From Arthonia radiata (taxonomy: Eukaryota > Ascomycota > Arthoniomycetes > Arthoniales > Arthoniaceae): a stretch of DNA of 64,000 nt. The stretch covers positions 1,729,153 through 1,793,152 of the forward strand of contig PSQN01000001.1 in assembly GCA_002989075.1 (NCBI GenBank). The letters run 5' to 3'. Below the pieces are notes generated by a model. It saw only the letters and a list, made by a program, of their open reading frames with translations. It did no database searches and was not told the origin of the DNA. Of the stretch, positions 33,984 to 44,908 are shown in pieces (positions within the stretch are counted from its first letter, which is position 1; the number at the start of each line of letters is the position of its first letter). Made by a program: the position numbers and the translations under genes.

Positions 33984-34649
33984 TCACCTCCCCTTCACCG
34001 GCGCCCACCCACTCGGCATAACCGGCCACATCGCCTCCCCCACCCAGAAAGCTCTCACACTCCCCTGCTCGCCGTCCCTTCCCAACGCGCGCTCAACTCT
34101 CATGACCACACCAACACACCCCTTCGACTCCTCCACGACCTTCCGCAACCGCTCATGCTCGTGCATCCCCTCCTCCATCTCGTCGGTAAAGCCCACCTGC
34201 ACCCCATTACCCGGTAGCATCTTCACCTGCGTCACGTCCCTCATTGACTTGCTGTTCGCCCACGCGACGAGCGCCGTGTATTCAGCCCGGTGGAGTCGGT
34301 GTTGGAATGTGACTTCCGCGCGCGTCAGTTCGAAGAAGAGGCGGGACACGTGAAGCAGATTATAGACGTGGCGCTTGATGGGGAAGCCGCTGTAGGAAGG
34401 CGGGTCGGTGACGGGCTTGGGACCTGGTACGCCGAATATGCCGCGTTGGCCAGAGCTTGCAAATGCGGTGGTCTGGTGGCTGAGCTTTGTGAAGAGGGAT
34501 TCGGGGGGTGGGATGGGGCCGTGGATGTGTCGTTTGATGCGGTAGGTGAAGTAGGGGTCGAGAGAGACGCCGATGATTTTGGTGAGGAGTTCGGTGAGGA
34601 GGTTATCGTGAGGAGTCGGTGTGTCAGGATTCGAGAGTTGTTTGGACAT
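33984..34649 (-). CDS. Hypothetical protein, paralog A of a tandem pair
   Basis: Start chosen at MSKQLSN (34649); 221 residues. The N-terminal LLTELLTKIIGVSLDPYFTYRI and the C-terminal GSVRAFWVGEAMWPVMPSG match the neighbour at 34989-35762. In between, VYNLLHVSRLFFELTRAEV fits the 'helical receptor' region of small fungal F-box-like proteins. No known family was assigned. It is intact, in contrast to paralog B. Confidence 0.65.
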   Translation of the reverse strand: MSKQLSNPDTPTPHDNLLTELLTKIIGVSLDPYFTYRIKRHIHGPIPPPESLFTKLSHQTTAFASSGQRGIFGVPGPKPVTDPPSYSGFPIKRHVYNLLHVSRLFFELTRAEVTFQHRLHRAEYTALVAWANSKSMRDVTQVKMLPGNGVQVGFTDEMEEGMHEHERLRKVVEESKGCVGVVMRVERALGRDGEQGSVRAFWVGEAMWPVMPSGWAPVKGR

Positions 34650-34988
34650 TGTAGGCTGCGTGGTAGATTGATGATGGGCGAGGCAGGTCAGTGGAGCAGG
34701 TATGATGGAAATGTATTTCAAATTCTTTAATGGAACAATTCTCGAGGTGAAGGTGCGCGTTTACTTCTTGCTATCATTAGAACTAATAGGTTTGTTGGGA
34801 GGCGGTACCTGACTCTCTTGATACTCCCACCACAAGTGTTTGTGCACCCTACGCACAACGTCAGACTGGCGAACGCTGATGCCAGATCTCGTCTGTTCAA
34901 TGATCGGTTTATCGGTGATGTATTTCACGATGAGCTCTACAAGCATCACCATCATCGGTCCTCGCTCACACGCCAGTCGCTTGAGCCA
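34650..34988. other. Intergenic region between the paralogs
   Basis: 339 bases containing the paralog A promoter. No additional gene seen. Confidence 0.4.
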
Positions 34989-35762
34989 TCATCCAACGCG
35001 CCCGAAACTTGTTTCATCGATCCCGCGACCTGGCGCACTCGGCAACACCGGCCACATGGCCTCCTTCCAGAAACCTGCGACACTCCCTCCCTCAGCACCC
35101 CGACTCAAAGCCCTCTCCGTCGCAAGAACAGCAATCACACTCTTCTTCGACCCGAACATGACATCGCGCAGCCGATCGTGAGCCAAGATCAGGCGTTTTA
35201 TCTTTGGCAAAGCCGTAGTAAAGAAGAAGTTTGGCGCCTGCTTTTTCATCTCATACAATACTTCCTTCCTGTAGAGATCTGCAGGCTTGACCATGGCACG
35301 GAATGCGACACGGTGGGCTTTGTGCTGGGCGATGACTGCCGTACGTAGCACCTCGAACATTCCATGAGAAGTGACGGAAAGGTTCTTGACATGATCCTGA
35401 AGATGGCTGGGGAAGATATCATTCTCAAGCGAAGGAATTTCGTTTGCGATGGCGCTGCGGTCGCCCGCGAAGGTGTGCGACTCAGATCCGTGAGCGGTGT
35501 TAACTACGAGAGTAGCTTCGAGATACATGCCGGCTGCCTTCTGACGTTCAGTTTACATTGCTGGCGGCAGTGGAGGACCGTAGACAGGTTTCTCTTGCTG
35601 GGTCGGCTTGATGCGGTAGATGAAGTAGGGGTCGATGGAGAGGGCAATGATCTTCAGGATAATTTCGTTGGGGAGGCCGCGGAAAGGCTCGCTCGATGGG
35701 CTTTGTGGTATTTTGGACGCATACAACATCGCGATCGCGCCCTCGCTGTTTGTTGCGGGCAT
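34989..35762 (-). pseudogene. Hypothetical protein, paralog B, interrupted by an in-frame stop
   Basis: The frame starts at MPATNSEG (35762). Residues 26-45 (LPNEIILKIIALSIDPYF) are closely related to paralog A. A TAA lies at 35553-35555. The same frame then runs on without another stop to 34989 and ends in GSVAGFWKEAMWPVLPS, again matching paralog A. No GT-AG intron of normal size that removes the stop also keeps frame. Either the gene is broken or an intron was missed. Confidence 0.55.
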
Positions 35763-36306
35763 CTTGAGTGGTGTGAAGATGGCGTCAAAGTGGTTTGGAA
35801 CAACGACCAGTGCAGGAGGTTTTAGAAGGCAGATCAAGCGTTGAGCGGAAAGATCTGCTGAAGCAGGTTACGCAGCGAAGAGGTGAGGAAATGCCCTCAC
35901 CTTTGCGATCGTTTTGGCCACCTCCAACCTTGCCTTTTCGTTCCTTGGGTTGGTGTCACTTGCCTACATGAATGAAGGGGAGTCAAGTCAGAGGTTTCAC
36001 TAGCTTATGCGTTTGCATCACTTTCCCACCGTCACCTCAACAACATAGACTCAGTTGTCCATCAAACGAGATGGCGACCTCTTCGCTATTCTTATCACTG
36101 CTGTCCATCAATAATAGCCCTCAGCGCTGGCGCAATCAGTTACCACCGGTCCCGAGAGCAGCATTCGAGGCATACTCGCACGCATTACTTACCCGTCCTT
36201 CCAACGTGTCCGTGAGCTCGAATGTGTATGGCCAACCAAAGGCACACGACCGCCGTCAGCCACACCCGCCCGTTGATGCCAGATCTCGGTCATCTTGACA
36301 CGCCAA
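35763..36306. other. Intergenic region
   Basis: 544 bases between paralog B and the hydrolase 3' end. A plus-strand frame (about 35972-36298) was judged chance: no family, no partner exons. Confidence 0.4.
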
Positions 36307-38098
36307 TTACCGTCCATGGACACCCCTAATGTAATCTACCGCCTCCAGCAAGAATGGCACAAACCGTCTCGGGTTCTCGGTCGCTGGGAAATGACCTAAG
36401 CCAGGCATACTCTTGTGTTGCGCGGTTTTGATCTTGTCTGCTGTCGCCTTTGACATCTGCGGCGTGTTGCTCCAGTCATATTCACCGTTTAGCATATAGC
36501 TTTCCTAGCAGTCAGTGTCTATACTGACGGCATGATAGTTTTCACCTCAACTATCACTCACACAGGACAGTGATCGCTGTCGATCGAACTCATCCGGCTG
36601 CGCCCATCCCAGCCACCAAAATAGAAGTCCAGATCTCCATGGAAGATACCATAGGCCTGCGCTGAGTATGTGTGCCACACGAGGGCCTTGTTGGCAGCTG
36701 GTGCGGTAGGACTCATCATACCATAAATCCACTCGGGGTTGAAGAGCGACTGATTGACGTAGGGACTGCGGTCGTGCCAGTTGCGTTGCCTGTGATGGTA
36801 AGCAATGTGATTAGTCGCCAACGCTCATCGACGGAATCAATGCCAACGAAAAGGGCGCCCAACTTACATCGTAAGGTAGTCACACCCTTGCAGCGGGATG
36901 GTGCCAATTGCGCCGACTTCCTTGTATCGTGCAGCAACAGCGAGACAGACCTGACCTGCCATGCTGGCGCCGCAGATGATAGGAGCTTTGAGCCCAAGCG
37001 CTTTGACCACTGCGGCGATACAACCGACATACGCGTCTTCGGTATTCGTATGCGCGCCAGGAAAATAGCTGCGGCTTGGAAAGCTGCGGCCATGGCCAGG
37101 CAGATCGAACGCAATCATGCGAAGTTTCTTGCGGGTGTCAGGGTGGTTCATAACACTGTTCAAGAGGTCAGCCTTAGTGCATTCTTGAGGCAGCTCTTCC
37201 GACCACATAGATCCATAGTAGAGGAGAGATGCATGATATAGACCCAGACGCAAGTTTCGGATCCACGACTCACCCGTGATACTGCCTTCCATCGCTTCCA
37301 GCGGTATGCAGGAACACGATCTCCTGGTCGCCGTCGCCCGCCTGCTCCACAAACACTTTACACTTGCCCCACACTGGTGCGGTCACGTATATGTACCGTC
37401 CAGTAATGAAGTCTTCCGAAGGATCGTCGTCCTCTTCCTCAGCCATGGGGCCGCAGTACGCGTCATGCAGGAGCTCAAGCGCTCGCCGCCAGACGTGCGT
37501 CCAATGCGCGAAGTCGTCGTTGGAGCCGAGGACTTCGATTCCGGCTTGCTTGATGTTCATGCCGAACATGCCCCAGTAGGACTGGTAGGGCATGGCTGGA
37601 ACGGGCTGAAAATGTCGTTAGTATGGTAATATATCTGAGGTGGTCCAGGCAAGTTTGGAGCCTTCTCATGGGGCATTAAAAATGTCTGTATTGTAACCTA
37701 GAAGCTGCAGAGCCGCAATGTTGACACCGCCATATCTCAACCGAGTTCGTTTAAACAAGACCCGTGCTCACCTTAAAAAATCCACGCCACTGATATGGCA
37801 ACGCCGACAAAGTGAACGCTGCATCTTTGTAGTGACCAATTTTGGCTTTCGCACTGCCATTGCTGACGGTGACTAAGATCGTCGCATCTGCGCCAGCGGA
37901 CTTGATACCAAAGGTCGACGACTCCTTGACCGCGTCGGTCGTGGTAAAGGCCTTGAGCTGTCTATCGTCTTTGAAAAGCTTATGAGCCTTGGTGAGGGCG
38001 CCGGCCTTGTCGAGTACGGACGGCAGATCGTTCCACTCCGGTGCCTCTGTGGAAACTCCATCGCTTGAGGCGTTGTTGGATCGTGGTGCTGAGCTCAT
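36307..38098 (-). CDS. Alpha/beta hydrolase with an N-terminal extension
   Basis: Five exons: complement 37772..38098, 37274..37605, 36868..37155, 36562..36789 and 36307..36499; 455 residues. All junctions join family motifs: QYHG|VMNHP, DYLTM|QRNWHD, CPV|YMLNGEYDW. Hydrolase landmarks are the oxyanion region LHTAGSDGRQY, FDLPGHGRS, the nucleophile elbow CGASMAGQ and the terminal histidine in PGLGHFPATENP. Residues 1-150 form a separate beta-rich domain (ATILVTVSNG, AAFTLSALPYQW) seen in some fungal hydrolases. Fungal relatives are annotated as C-C or ester hydrolases; the substrate is unknown. Intron 1 (165 nt) is unusually long for this window. Confidence 0.85.
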
Positions 38099-38825
38099 GA
38101 TGTATAGTGCGTAAGATCTTTATAACGGTTGGCTCTATCGTCCTGTTACTGTTGCGGTTGTTGGGAATGTCAAGATGTTTTCCAGAGGAGCCATGGATAG
38201 GTTTTAATATACCTATCTTCCTCACGACCGACTCAATGGCAAGCTTCAGCCAAGTATGCAGGGTCCGCGAGTCAATGTGGGGAAGCTTATACACAAACCG
38301 CGCTCTCGGCTGCTTAATCGCAGATCGAGCCACAAGCATTGCGAGCCGCGAACCTACTTGCTGCATGGCTTGCGCACGGGCGGGGCTAGCTGATGTCTGG
38401 GAACGAGCTGAGCTGTTTGGATCGGCTAAAAGGCTGAGAGTCTTGACTGTTCAGACAGAGCAATACTCCTGGGTTCAGCATGGCGGAGACCAGTGAGTAC
38501 AATGACCCGCTGTTCCAGACCGGTGCACAAAACGCATACCGCCGTACTTTTGGAGATTCACGCAGATTGACTTGCAAATCCATCGTGCAGGCCCCGCCAG
38601 ATGCATCGGGGAGGTTCCGTGCGATTTCTTGGTCAACGAGGCTTCTGATCATGCATACTGGACGCTTCCAAAGACGTAGCGCTGAGGTTCACGATATACT
38701 GATCTGTTTCTTTGGCCTAGGAATGAGTACAACGACCAAAGGACGATGGCATCGGCTTCCCCTGACTTTGCCAAGAGTCAATGAGACCATGCTGGCCATG
38801 AGGGTCGTGGCACCGCTACTCCGGG
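38099..38825. other. Intergenic region
   Basis: 727 bases between the hydrolase start and the pseudogene remnant. A plus-strand frame (38480-38872) begins with ATG and a donor-like GTGAGT but has no recognised domain; it is not called. Confidence 0.35.
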
Positions 38826-40118
38826 CTACAGTGATGGAGGACCCTCCGTCACCGCGTTCAGGATCTCCATGATGCTCCCAACGTCCGCCGGTGTCGTCCT
38901 GCCCCATCCACACTCAGTAGCAACACCGAAACCCTGTACTGCACCATTTGCCACACGCATCCGCTCCTTGGTCCCTTCCAAATCCCCAGCATGGACCAGT
39001 CCCAACTGTAGTTGTTCCAGACTGCAACCTCAGTTCCTTCAATGCCGCATAATACACTTCATCTACCCTTTCCTTCGGCACCGGCATCTGCACCCACTGG
39101 ATTCTCCTGCCAACCTTTTCTGTCAGCAGATTCGCGACCTCAACGCACCTACTCAGGTCTTTCGGCTCAAACGTGTGCTTATGCTCGATATCACGGAAGC
39201 ACAGATGGAAAATCAGCTCCACGCCTTCCAGCACATTCTTCGCCACCCTGACGATCCTGTCGACAAGCGCCGTCGGCCCTTCTGTGGACCAGGCAGCGCC
39301 CGGCTGGATATAAGGCCCCAAGCCTTCGATGAGCGCCATCTCAGCAGCAATGTCGAATTGTATTGCCAGTTTCTTATGCGGGATGGCGGCCTATATGTTG
39401 TGTATTGCCAGTTTCTTGTGCGGGATGGCAGCCTGTATGTTGTTTATGGCTTCGACGAGCTTGGCCTCGTACAACGGGTAGAGCATATTCGCGTATTCGG
39501 GTCGGACGAGCCAACGATGCAGCACGCTTGGCACGTTGGGAAGGTAGACTTGGAAGCGCACGTCCTTTTCGATTGTGCCTGAAGCGCAGCGAACTCCGCG
39601 TAGGACGCGATGGCTGCCGTATCGTAGCCTGTGCCTGCCAGTATGATCTTTTTATCTTCATCCTCTGTAATGTCTTGCTGGTTCTCCTTGGTACCCTCCG
39701 TCGCGGCGCACGCTGCTCTCTCGTCACTGTCGTGTTCCGCCGACCTCAGTCCCTGCGCTGCGCGTTGCTCTTCTACCAGAACCCACGGGCTTGGTGCAAA
39801 AGCCTTGGCCTGGAACATGGTGAAGTAATGGCGCTCGCCACTCTCGCCGTCAGGAATGCGGCGGAGACGAGCGGGCAGAGAGGTGTTCAGAGTGGTAAAC
39901 ACGTCGGTCGCGGAGGGAGGAGCGGTCATTGCGGAGGGAGGTTCGGTGGGAAGACGCACAGAGCCGCAGAGGTGCACGAAGGGAGCTGGTGTTATGGCTA
40001 TCTTAGTTAGTAATGGGTTCGAGAGTCTTTCGATGAGTTTTGATTGAATCAGCAATTCAATGCTCAAAGATACTGGCTGCAAGTAATAATTAGGGTGGAA
40101 GACGTCCGCTGTTTGCAT
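38826..40118 (-). pseudogene. MetE/UROD-superfamily-like protein, multiply disrupted
   Basis: Fragments in order match fungal cobalamin-independent methionine synthase-like (UROD/MetE superfamily) proteins: VHLCGSVRLP, LRRIPDGESGERHYFT (N-terminal), RFQVYLPNVPS and MALIEGLGPYI (middle), GLVHAGDLEGT and GVATECGWGRT (C-terminal). They lie in shifting frames. One shift falls near 39565-39578 and another near 39001-39030. A TAG at 39391-39393 sits inside a 42-bp tandem duplication. No intron explains these breaks. The N-terminal start is unclear (first in-frame ATG 40118; the domain begins near 39990). The gene looks dead. Confidence 0.75.
39360..39443. repeat. 42-bp tandem duplication within the MetE-like pseudogene
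   Basis: 39360-39401 and 39402-39443 differ at three positions. Read on the minus strand, the higher-coordinate copy has CAG where the other has TAG, so the second copy carries the in-frame stop. The unit is a multiple of three. Confidence 0.85.
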
Positions 40119-40664
40119 CTAAGCTGCGTAAGAAGACGCAAAGAATCCGTGTGGCTGGGTCATCCTGCCATGTCCGCGGTTTGCATAGCCTTGTACTCGT
40201 ATGTAGTTACTAAGCTTAGCTCATGAAGCTACTTTCACCTATAGGCTCTACGCGATAAAGGTGCGAAGCTCCGTTGGAGGTGCCTACTGCGATATAGTGC
40301 ACAGCAAATGAGACGGCAAGAGTGCTCATCCTCGTCTCCTATAGACGATGTGAGCAGGCCTGCGTCTATGGCGGTTTGTCCATCCAACCTCGACGAAGGA
40401 TCGATTCTGTACTGCTGACTGATGTCCGCTTGCGTGGTACGTTACGAAATGATGAGTGCCACGGGCCGCCAGGCTAACGTCATGTGTGCTTCCCATTGCA
40501 AAGAGGAAAAGTTTCCGGCACCGTGTAGGTTCTGAATCGTCCGCCTGGGACGGTTGGGGGCGTAGGAGTATGGAGATCGGATGCAGAGTGCCCACAGGTT
40601 GCGATGGTAAGTATAGCGCCAAGCCCACTAGCCTTCTTGCAGGTTAGACCATGCAAGGGCTTGC
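40119..40664. other. Intergenic region
   Basis: About 550 bases between the pseudogene and the threefold repeat. Only short frames seen. Confidence 0.35.
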
Positions 40665-41235
40665 ATCGACAAATCGCCTGCCACTTCCCTCAAACCAACG
40701 CTACAATGTTGCAGCCTCGTTTTTCGGAATCAGTGCGAAAATGTGACCTTAGCGATGTTGCCCAGTAGATTTAGCAAAATGGGTGCAGGTTTCGCGGAGT
40801 TGCATTGATGTCTGTACAAAATTCCGCTAGGCTCAACACGCTACTAGCGCGGCTGAAGCATCAAATCGACAAAACGCATACCACTCTTCCTACAGCAGCA
40901 CTACAGTTATGCATCCTCGTTTTCCAGAATCAGCACGAAAATTCGACCTTGGCGATGTTCCCTGGTGAGTTTAGTAAAATTGGTGCAGGTTTGGCAGAGA
41001 TGTGCTGTGCCAGTCCGGCTTTGAGACGAGGGCGCTTAATTAGCCTGGTCCACAGCGCGCCTATCGCGTCTATTACGTCCGTTATATTAAATCGACAAAG
41101 TCTTTGCCGTTCCTTCTACATCAACGTCACACGGATGCATCCTCGATTTTTGGAATCAGCGCAAGAAGTCGACCTTAGCGATATTTTCATGTGAGTATCG
41201 TAAGATTGCTGCAGGTTTCGTGGAGTTGTGCGGAG
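40665..41235. repeat. Three diverged tandem units of about 200-226 bp
   Basis: Units start at about 40665, 40865 and 41091, each with ATCGACAAA. Within each, CCTCG(T/A)TTT..GAATCAG recurs at 40715, 40915 and 41141, then GACCTT(A/G)GCGAT, and GCAGGTTT(C/G)G near the end. Spacing is exactly 200 then 226 bases. All three can be read as a short peptide (PRF-x-ES....DL-(S/G)-D) that meets a stop at the same place. No transposase or LTR is seen. Possibly decayed coding copies or a local duplication. Confidence 0.75.
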
Positions 41236-41408
41236 AGGTTTGCGGAATCAGGGGTAAAACATCGCTAAGCCTAATTGGTCTTGGCGCAATCTGAACGATA
41301 TGCTAGTCAACCTTTGCCTTTGACATTTACGTATGCTCTTAAACACTCCAGCAATATCTTGATTTGATTGGAACTCTCAGGATCTTTGTGGAGCTAGGTG
41401 TAGTGGGG

Positions 41409-42347
41409 ATGAAAGTCCTAAAAATAGCCCTCGACTGGACACCCAACACAAACCACACGCCCATCCTCCTCGCGCACGCCAACGGCCATTACTCAGACGC
41501 CAACATCGACGTCCAAATCATCTCACCAGCGACAGACGACTACAGCACCACGCCCGCCGCAAAGCTTGCGCGTGGCGACGTCGACATCGCGCTTTGCCCG
41601 TCTGAATCCATCATCTCGCACCGCACGTCCAGCCATCCGGCGCCGCTGATAGCTGTCGCAACACTTCTAGCCAAAGACGCGAGTGCGATAGCCGTGCTCG
41701 CTTCGTCTGGTATTACACGTCCGCGCGAGCTGGATGGTAAGCGATACGCATCGTATGGCGCACGCTTTGAGGATGCGACGGTGAAGGCACTTGTGCGGGC
41801 GGATGGCGGGAAAGGTGACTTTGAAGTCGTGAAGCCGCCGAAGCTGGGGATCTGGGGTGCGCTGATGGCGGGTGAGGCTGATGCGACGTGGATCTTTCCA
41901 GCGTGGGAGGGCGTCGAGGCGAATCAGAAGGGTGCGGAGGTGAGATGCTTTCGACTAGAGGATTATGGTGTGCCGTATGGGTATAGCCCTGTGCTTGCTG
42001 TGGATGAGCAGAGTGTGAAGGGCAGCGAGGATGTGGTGAAACGATTTTTGAGTGCGACGAGGAGAGGAGCGGAGGATATGGGGCAGGATGTTGAGAAGGC
42101 GGTGAGGGTGGTGGAGGGGCACGTGCCACAGGGCGAGAAGGGGCTTCTGAGAGACAGTCTAGCGTTGCTTGTAGAAGGTGGGTATTTCGGCGAACAGAAA
42201 CGATGGGGGTTTATGAAGGCGGGAAAGTGGGAAGAGTGGATGAAGTGGCTGGAAAAGAACAGCCTGTTGAGGGACAGGCAGGGGCAGGAGCAGGAGCTCA
42301 GCTTAAGCTCCTCAGACGGGCTATTCACTAACTTGTACCTGACATGA
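41409..42347 (+). CDS. NMT1/THI5-like (SsuA-type) binding protein
   Basis: ATG 41409 starts a 312-residue, intronless protein without a signal peptide. KIALDWTPNTNHTPILLAHANG, the loop GDVDIALCPSES, GIWGALMAGEADATWIFPAW and YGVPYGYSPV fit the NMT1/THI5 domain, a periplasmic-binding-protein fold. In fungi the family includes the pyrimidine synthase of thiamine biosynthesis. However, only two Cys residues are present and no CCCFC-type cluster is seen, so activity as Thi5 is doubtful. It may instead be a bacterial-type relative. Third-codon positions are GC-rich in the first half. Confidence 0.75.
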   Translation: MKVLKIALDWTPNTNHTPILLAHANGHYSDANIDVQIISPATDDYSTTPAAKLARGDVDIALCPSESIISHRTSSHPAPLIAVATLLAKDASAIAVLASSGITRPRELDGKRYASYGARFEDATVKALVRADGGKGDFEVVKPPKLGIWGALMAGEADATWIFPAWEGVEANQKGAEVRCFRLEDYGVPYGYSPVLAVDEQSVKGSEDVVKRFLSATRRGAEDMGQDVEKAVRVVEGHVPQGEKGLLRDSLALLVEGGYFGEQKRWGFMKAGKWEEWMKWLEKNSLLRDRQGQEQELSLSSSDGLFTNLYLT

Positions 42348-42437
42348 ACGCGTTCCTTACGGCTTCCTCAACATCGCCTTCCACAACAGGAAAGAGGCTT
42401 TCAGACACTGACTTGGCACGGTTGATACCCTGCGACA

Positions 42438-43392
42438 TCACGAGGACGCTGCGCCATAAGCCGTCGTAAAGTTGGAGAAGAGTGTGTGCGCCTTGCAGTT
42501 GGGACAGGTAGCTCGGTAAAGTGGACCCACACAGTCCGCTTTGCCCTTTGATGTGCCACTGACGAGCCCCCACACCTGCTCGCATTTGAGGCAGCGACAC
42601 ATCGTAATCGCCCCAGGCGCCGGCGCCGGCGCAACGCGATTGCGTATCAAGTCGTAGGACAGCTGGGGAAGACTCTGTAGGACGATCTGATTGGTCTCGT
42701 TGTCGTCTATGACAACCCTGAGATAGGATTTGATGGCCGATATGAGCAGATCGCGTAACCCTCTATCCTCTTCACGAGTTCCAGAATAGATGGCGCCAGC
42801 GGCTTTAAAGCAATTTCGTGCACTTTCGGCCGATTTGTCCTGGCAGAGCTTGCTGAACCGTTCAGTGCAATCTGCCATATTTGGATCAGATACGGGTGTA
42901 ACCATACGTAGCGCGTGGTAGTCGACTATGAGAACAGGCTTTGCACTCACCTTGCTTCAGCTTGGGCAACTCGAAGTAGTCTGAACTGGCGTAGACCAAA
43001 GCGTGAAAGACTGATGCTTCGCTGTTCTCGGGCACAACGTAAGGGATTTGATAGAGATGCTGTAGAACAGCAAGTAGGACGTCTGGATCTTCGGGCGATA
43101 GATCCGCTACGCCGGTCTGGCCCTCCTAACACCACGGTCAGCTGATGAAGAAGAGAGTTGTATCTGCTGCGCACATTGAAGCTGTTATTGGTAGCCAATT
43201 TGCGGAAGTAGGGGTTGACTGGCATGCGATAATACTCTTGTGTACATAGAAAGTGGTCTCGTTGCATGTAGTCGTGAAATCGGAGAATTCTGGGCTGTTG
43301 AACAGGCTGGCGAGAGGATCAGCATAGACGTTGAACTTAGGTGGGTTGAAGAGCGCTCACCTAGGGATGCCTCCGTTGTCGTCAGACCCCAT
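42438..43392 (-). pseudogene. BTB/POZ protein 1, CxxC tail, with a 1-nt frameshift
   Basis: Exons: complement 43361..43392, 43175..43306, 42951..43125 and 42438..42871. The model gives a BTB domain: SLFNSPEFSDF, TTFYVHKSIIACQ, then a frame change inside exon 2 (near 43215), PYFRKLATNN, and after intron 2 EGQTGVADLSPEDPDV and LQHLYQIPYVVPE. Exon 2 is 132 nt; one added base would restore the frame into exon 3, as in the paralogs. The C-terminal half has a helical repeat (ARNCFKAAGAIYSG) and a cysteine tail: C-x2-C ... C-x2-C (CLKC, CPNC). The break is either a mutation or an assembly error. Same gene architecture as the neighbours. Confidence 0.75.
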
Positions 43393-43949
43393 GGTAGAAG
43401 TGGCCGGCTTGCTGGGTTATTTTGAGCTTGAATGACACGGCATGTCAAGAACAGAGCCAGAGTGCCAAGACATCCAAAGGGGAATGTCCACGCGGTCTCT
43501 TTGCGTTATCCTGAAATACATGGGCATCATGCTGAAATCGCAAAACAGTCATGCACAACTGTAAAGATGAGGTTCGTGCATATTCATAAGGTAGAAGCGC
43601 ATCAAGCGGAACCGTCTTTGGAGCGGGCTTATGGTCTCATACTTGGCGGCCCGGCACATGATATGCTGGTCGCACCAGCAGCTATGACAAAAAGCTTGCA
43701 GCTTGTTACTGTGCTGTTGTTCTCAGCCTCGACGTGATTTCGTCTTCGTCACACAGAAAGGAACCATGGAGGCACTCAGAAAGAGTGTGTATTGTTTCTT
43801 CGAAATGCACTAAGCTATTTTTGGCAAGCGCCAGGCTTGAGCCCCTGAAATTTCATTGAATGGGTTTGTGTGAGGATGCAAGCACCTTGTTTTCATGAGA
43901 GACCTGCCGTGCTGCCGTGGAATGACTTGTGCAGCATGCTGAGGACGAT
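43393..43949. other. Intergenic between BTB genes 1 and 2
   Basis: 557 bases containing the BTB-1 promoter. I looked for leftover BTB motifs (VHK, EDP, LYG) and saw none. Confidence 0.4.
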
Positions 43950-44908
43950 TCACAAGCCTTGTCCAACCGGTGCTGTATCCCAGAACCCAAAGTCATCCGG
44001 TTTGCCGCACGCGTCTTCTGGAACACGCTCGAAGTCCGCATATCTGGCATATCTGCCCTTCTTGCCCTTCTTGTTCTTGCTGGTCGCGGGTCCCCAGCTG
44101 CTCCAATGATCATCCTCTACTGAAGACAGATTGACAGAGGCCGTTGAGACAGCGTCCGCACCAGCGCGCTTGACCACCAAATCGTACGCGAACTCTTTGA
44201 CAGCACCGAGGATCTTCTTGTTGATTGGCTCCTGCACAACTGTGATGTTATTATCGACCACTCGAGTGATGATTTCTTTGAGGCCACGATCGGTGTCTGG
44301 CACGCCATGATAAACTTGCTCAGCAGCCAGGAATGCTGCCTTGGCGCCGTCTTTGCCGTCGTCTGCAGCGCTCTTGAAGCGACGAAGGGCAGCTATAGAT
44401 GAGTGTCAGTCAGTGATACAACGAAACCATACAACGTTTCATACGAGCTACTGACCTGCTTTGAGCCCAGGAAGCTTGTACTGCTCTGCGAACCCGTAGA
44501 CGCGGGCATGGAAGACTGTCTTGGGGTGGACGTAGCCTTCGGGCACGTCGTAGTCAATGCCGTAGAGATGTTTCAAGGCGGCATCGACTTCCTCTACAGC
44601 GTGCTTTGCAAGCTCGAGCGCTTTCTTGCCCTCGTTCTGAGCCGCATTAGCTTCATTCATGCCGCGCTATCAGCGGTGCTCGAGCTTACCTGAAGCATCC
44701 CAACTTCGAAAGCCAGACGACCGCCCTGGCTTGACACGATGCATTTGTGCACTTTGAAAACGCGCTCGCCGCAACGGATCTCGAGGTCAGAGTCTGTGGA
44801 GCTGTGGAACAGCCTGTGTCAGGTCAGCACAGTTTCAAGAGCGTAATGAATGCCGACATACTTCCTGATGGCTGCCGCAAAGTCTTGTGGGTGCTCGTTG
44901 CTTGCCAT
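43950..44908 (-). CDS. BTB/POZ protein 2, lysine-rich tail
   Basis: Exons: complement 44862..44908, 44690..44813, 44456..44636 and 43950..44392; 264 residues. The BTB domain (about 15-115) shows LFHSSTDSDLEI, ERVFKVHKCIVSSQ, then LKHLYGIDYDVPEG. Next a helical block (AAFLAAEQVYHG) and VVDNNITVV follow. The tail is basic (KNKKGKKGR) and has no paired cysteines. BTB proteins dimerise and often link targets to Cul3; no target domain such as Kelch or MATH is visible. Intron 2 precedes the EG-type motif (here NEG), as in the sisters. Confidence 0.8.

Noticed and set aside
38480-38872. Plus-strand gene candidate between the hydrolase and the MetE-like remnant
   Set aside because: Begins with ATG but overlaps the pseudogene 3' end, shows no domain and has uneven composition.
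41713-42129. 138-codon antisense frame in the NMT1-like gene
   Set aside because: Pro/Ser/His composition typical of reverse-frame shadows.
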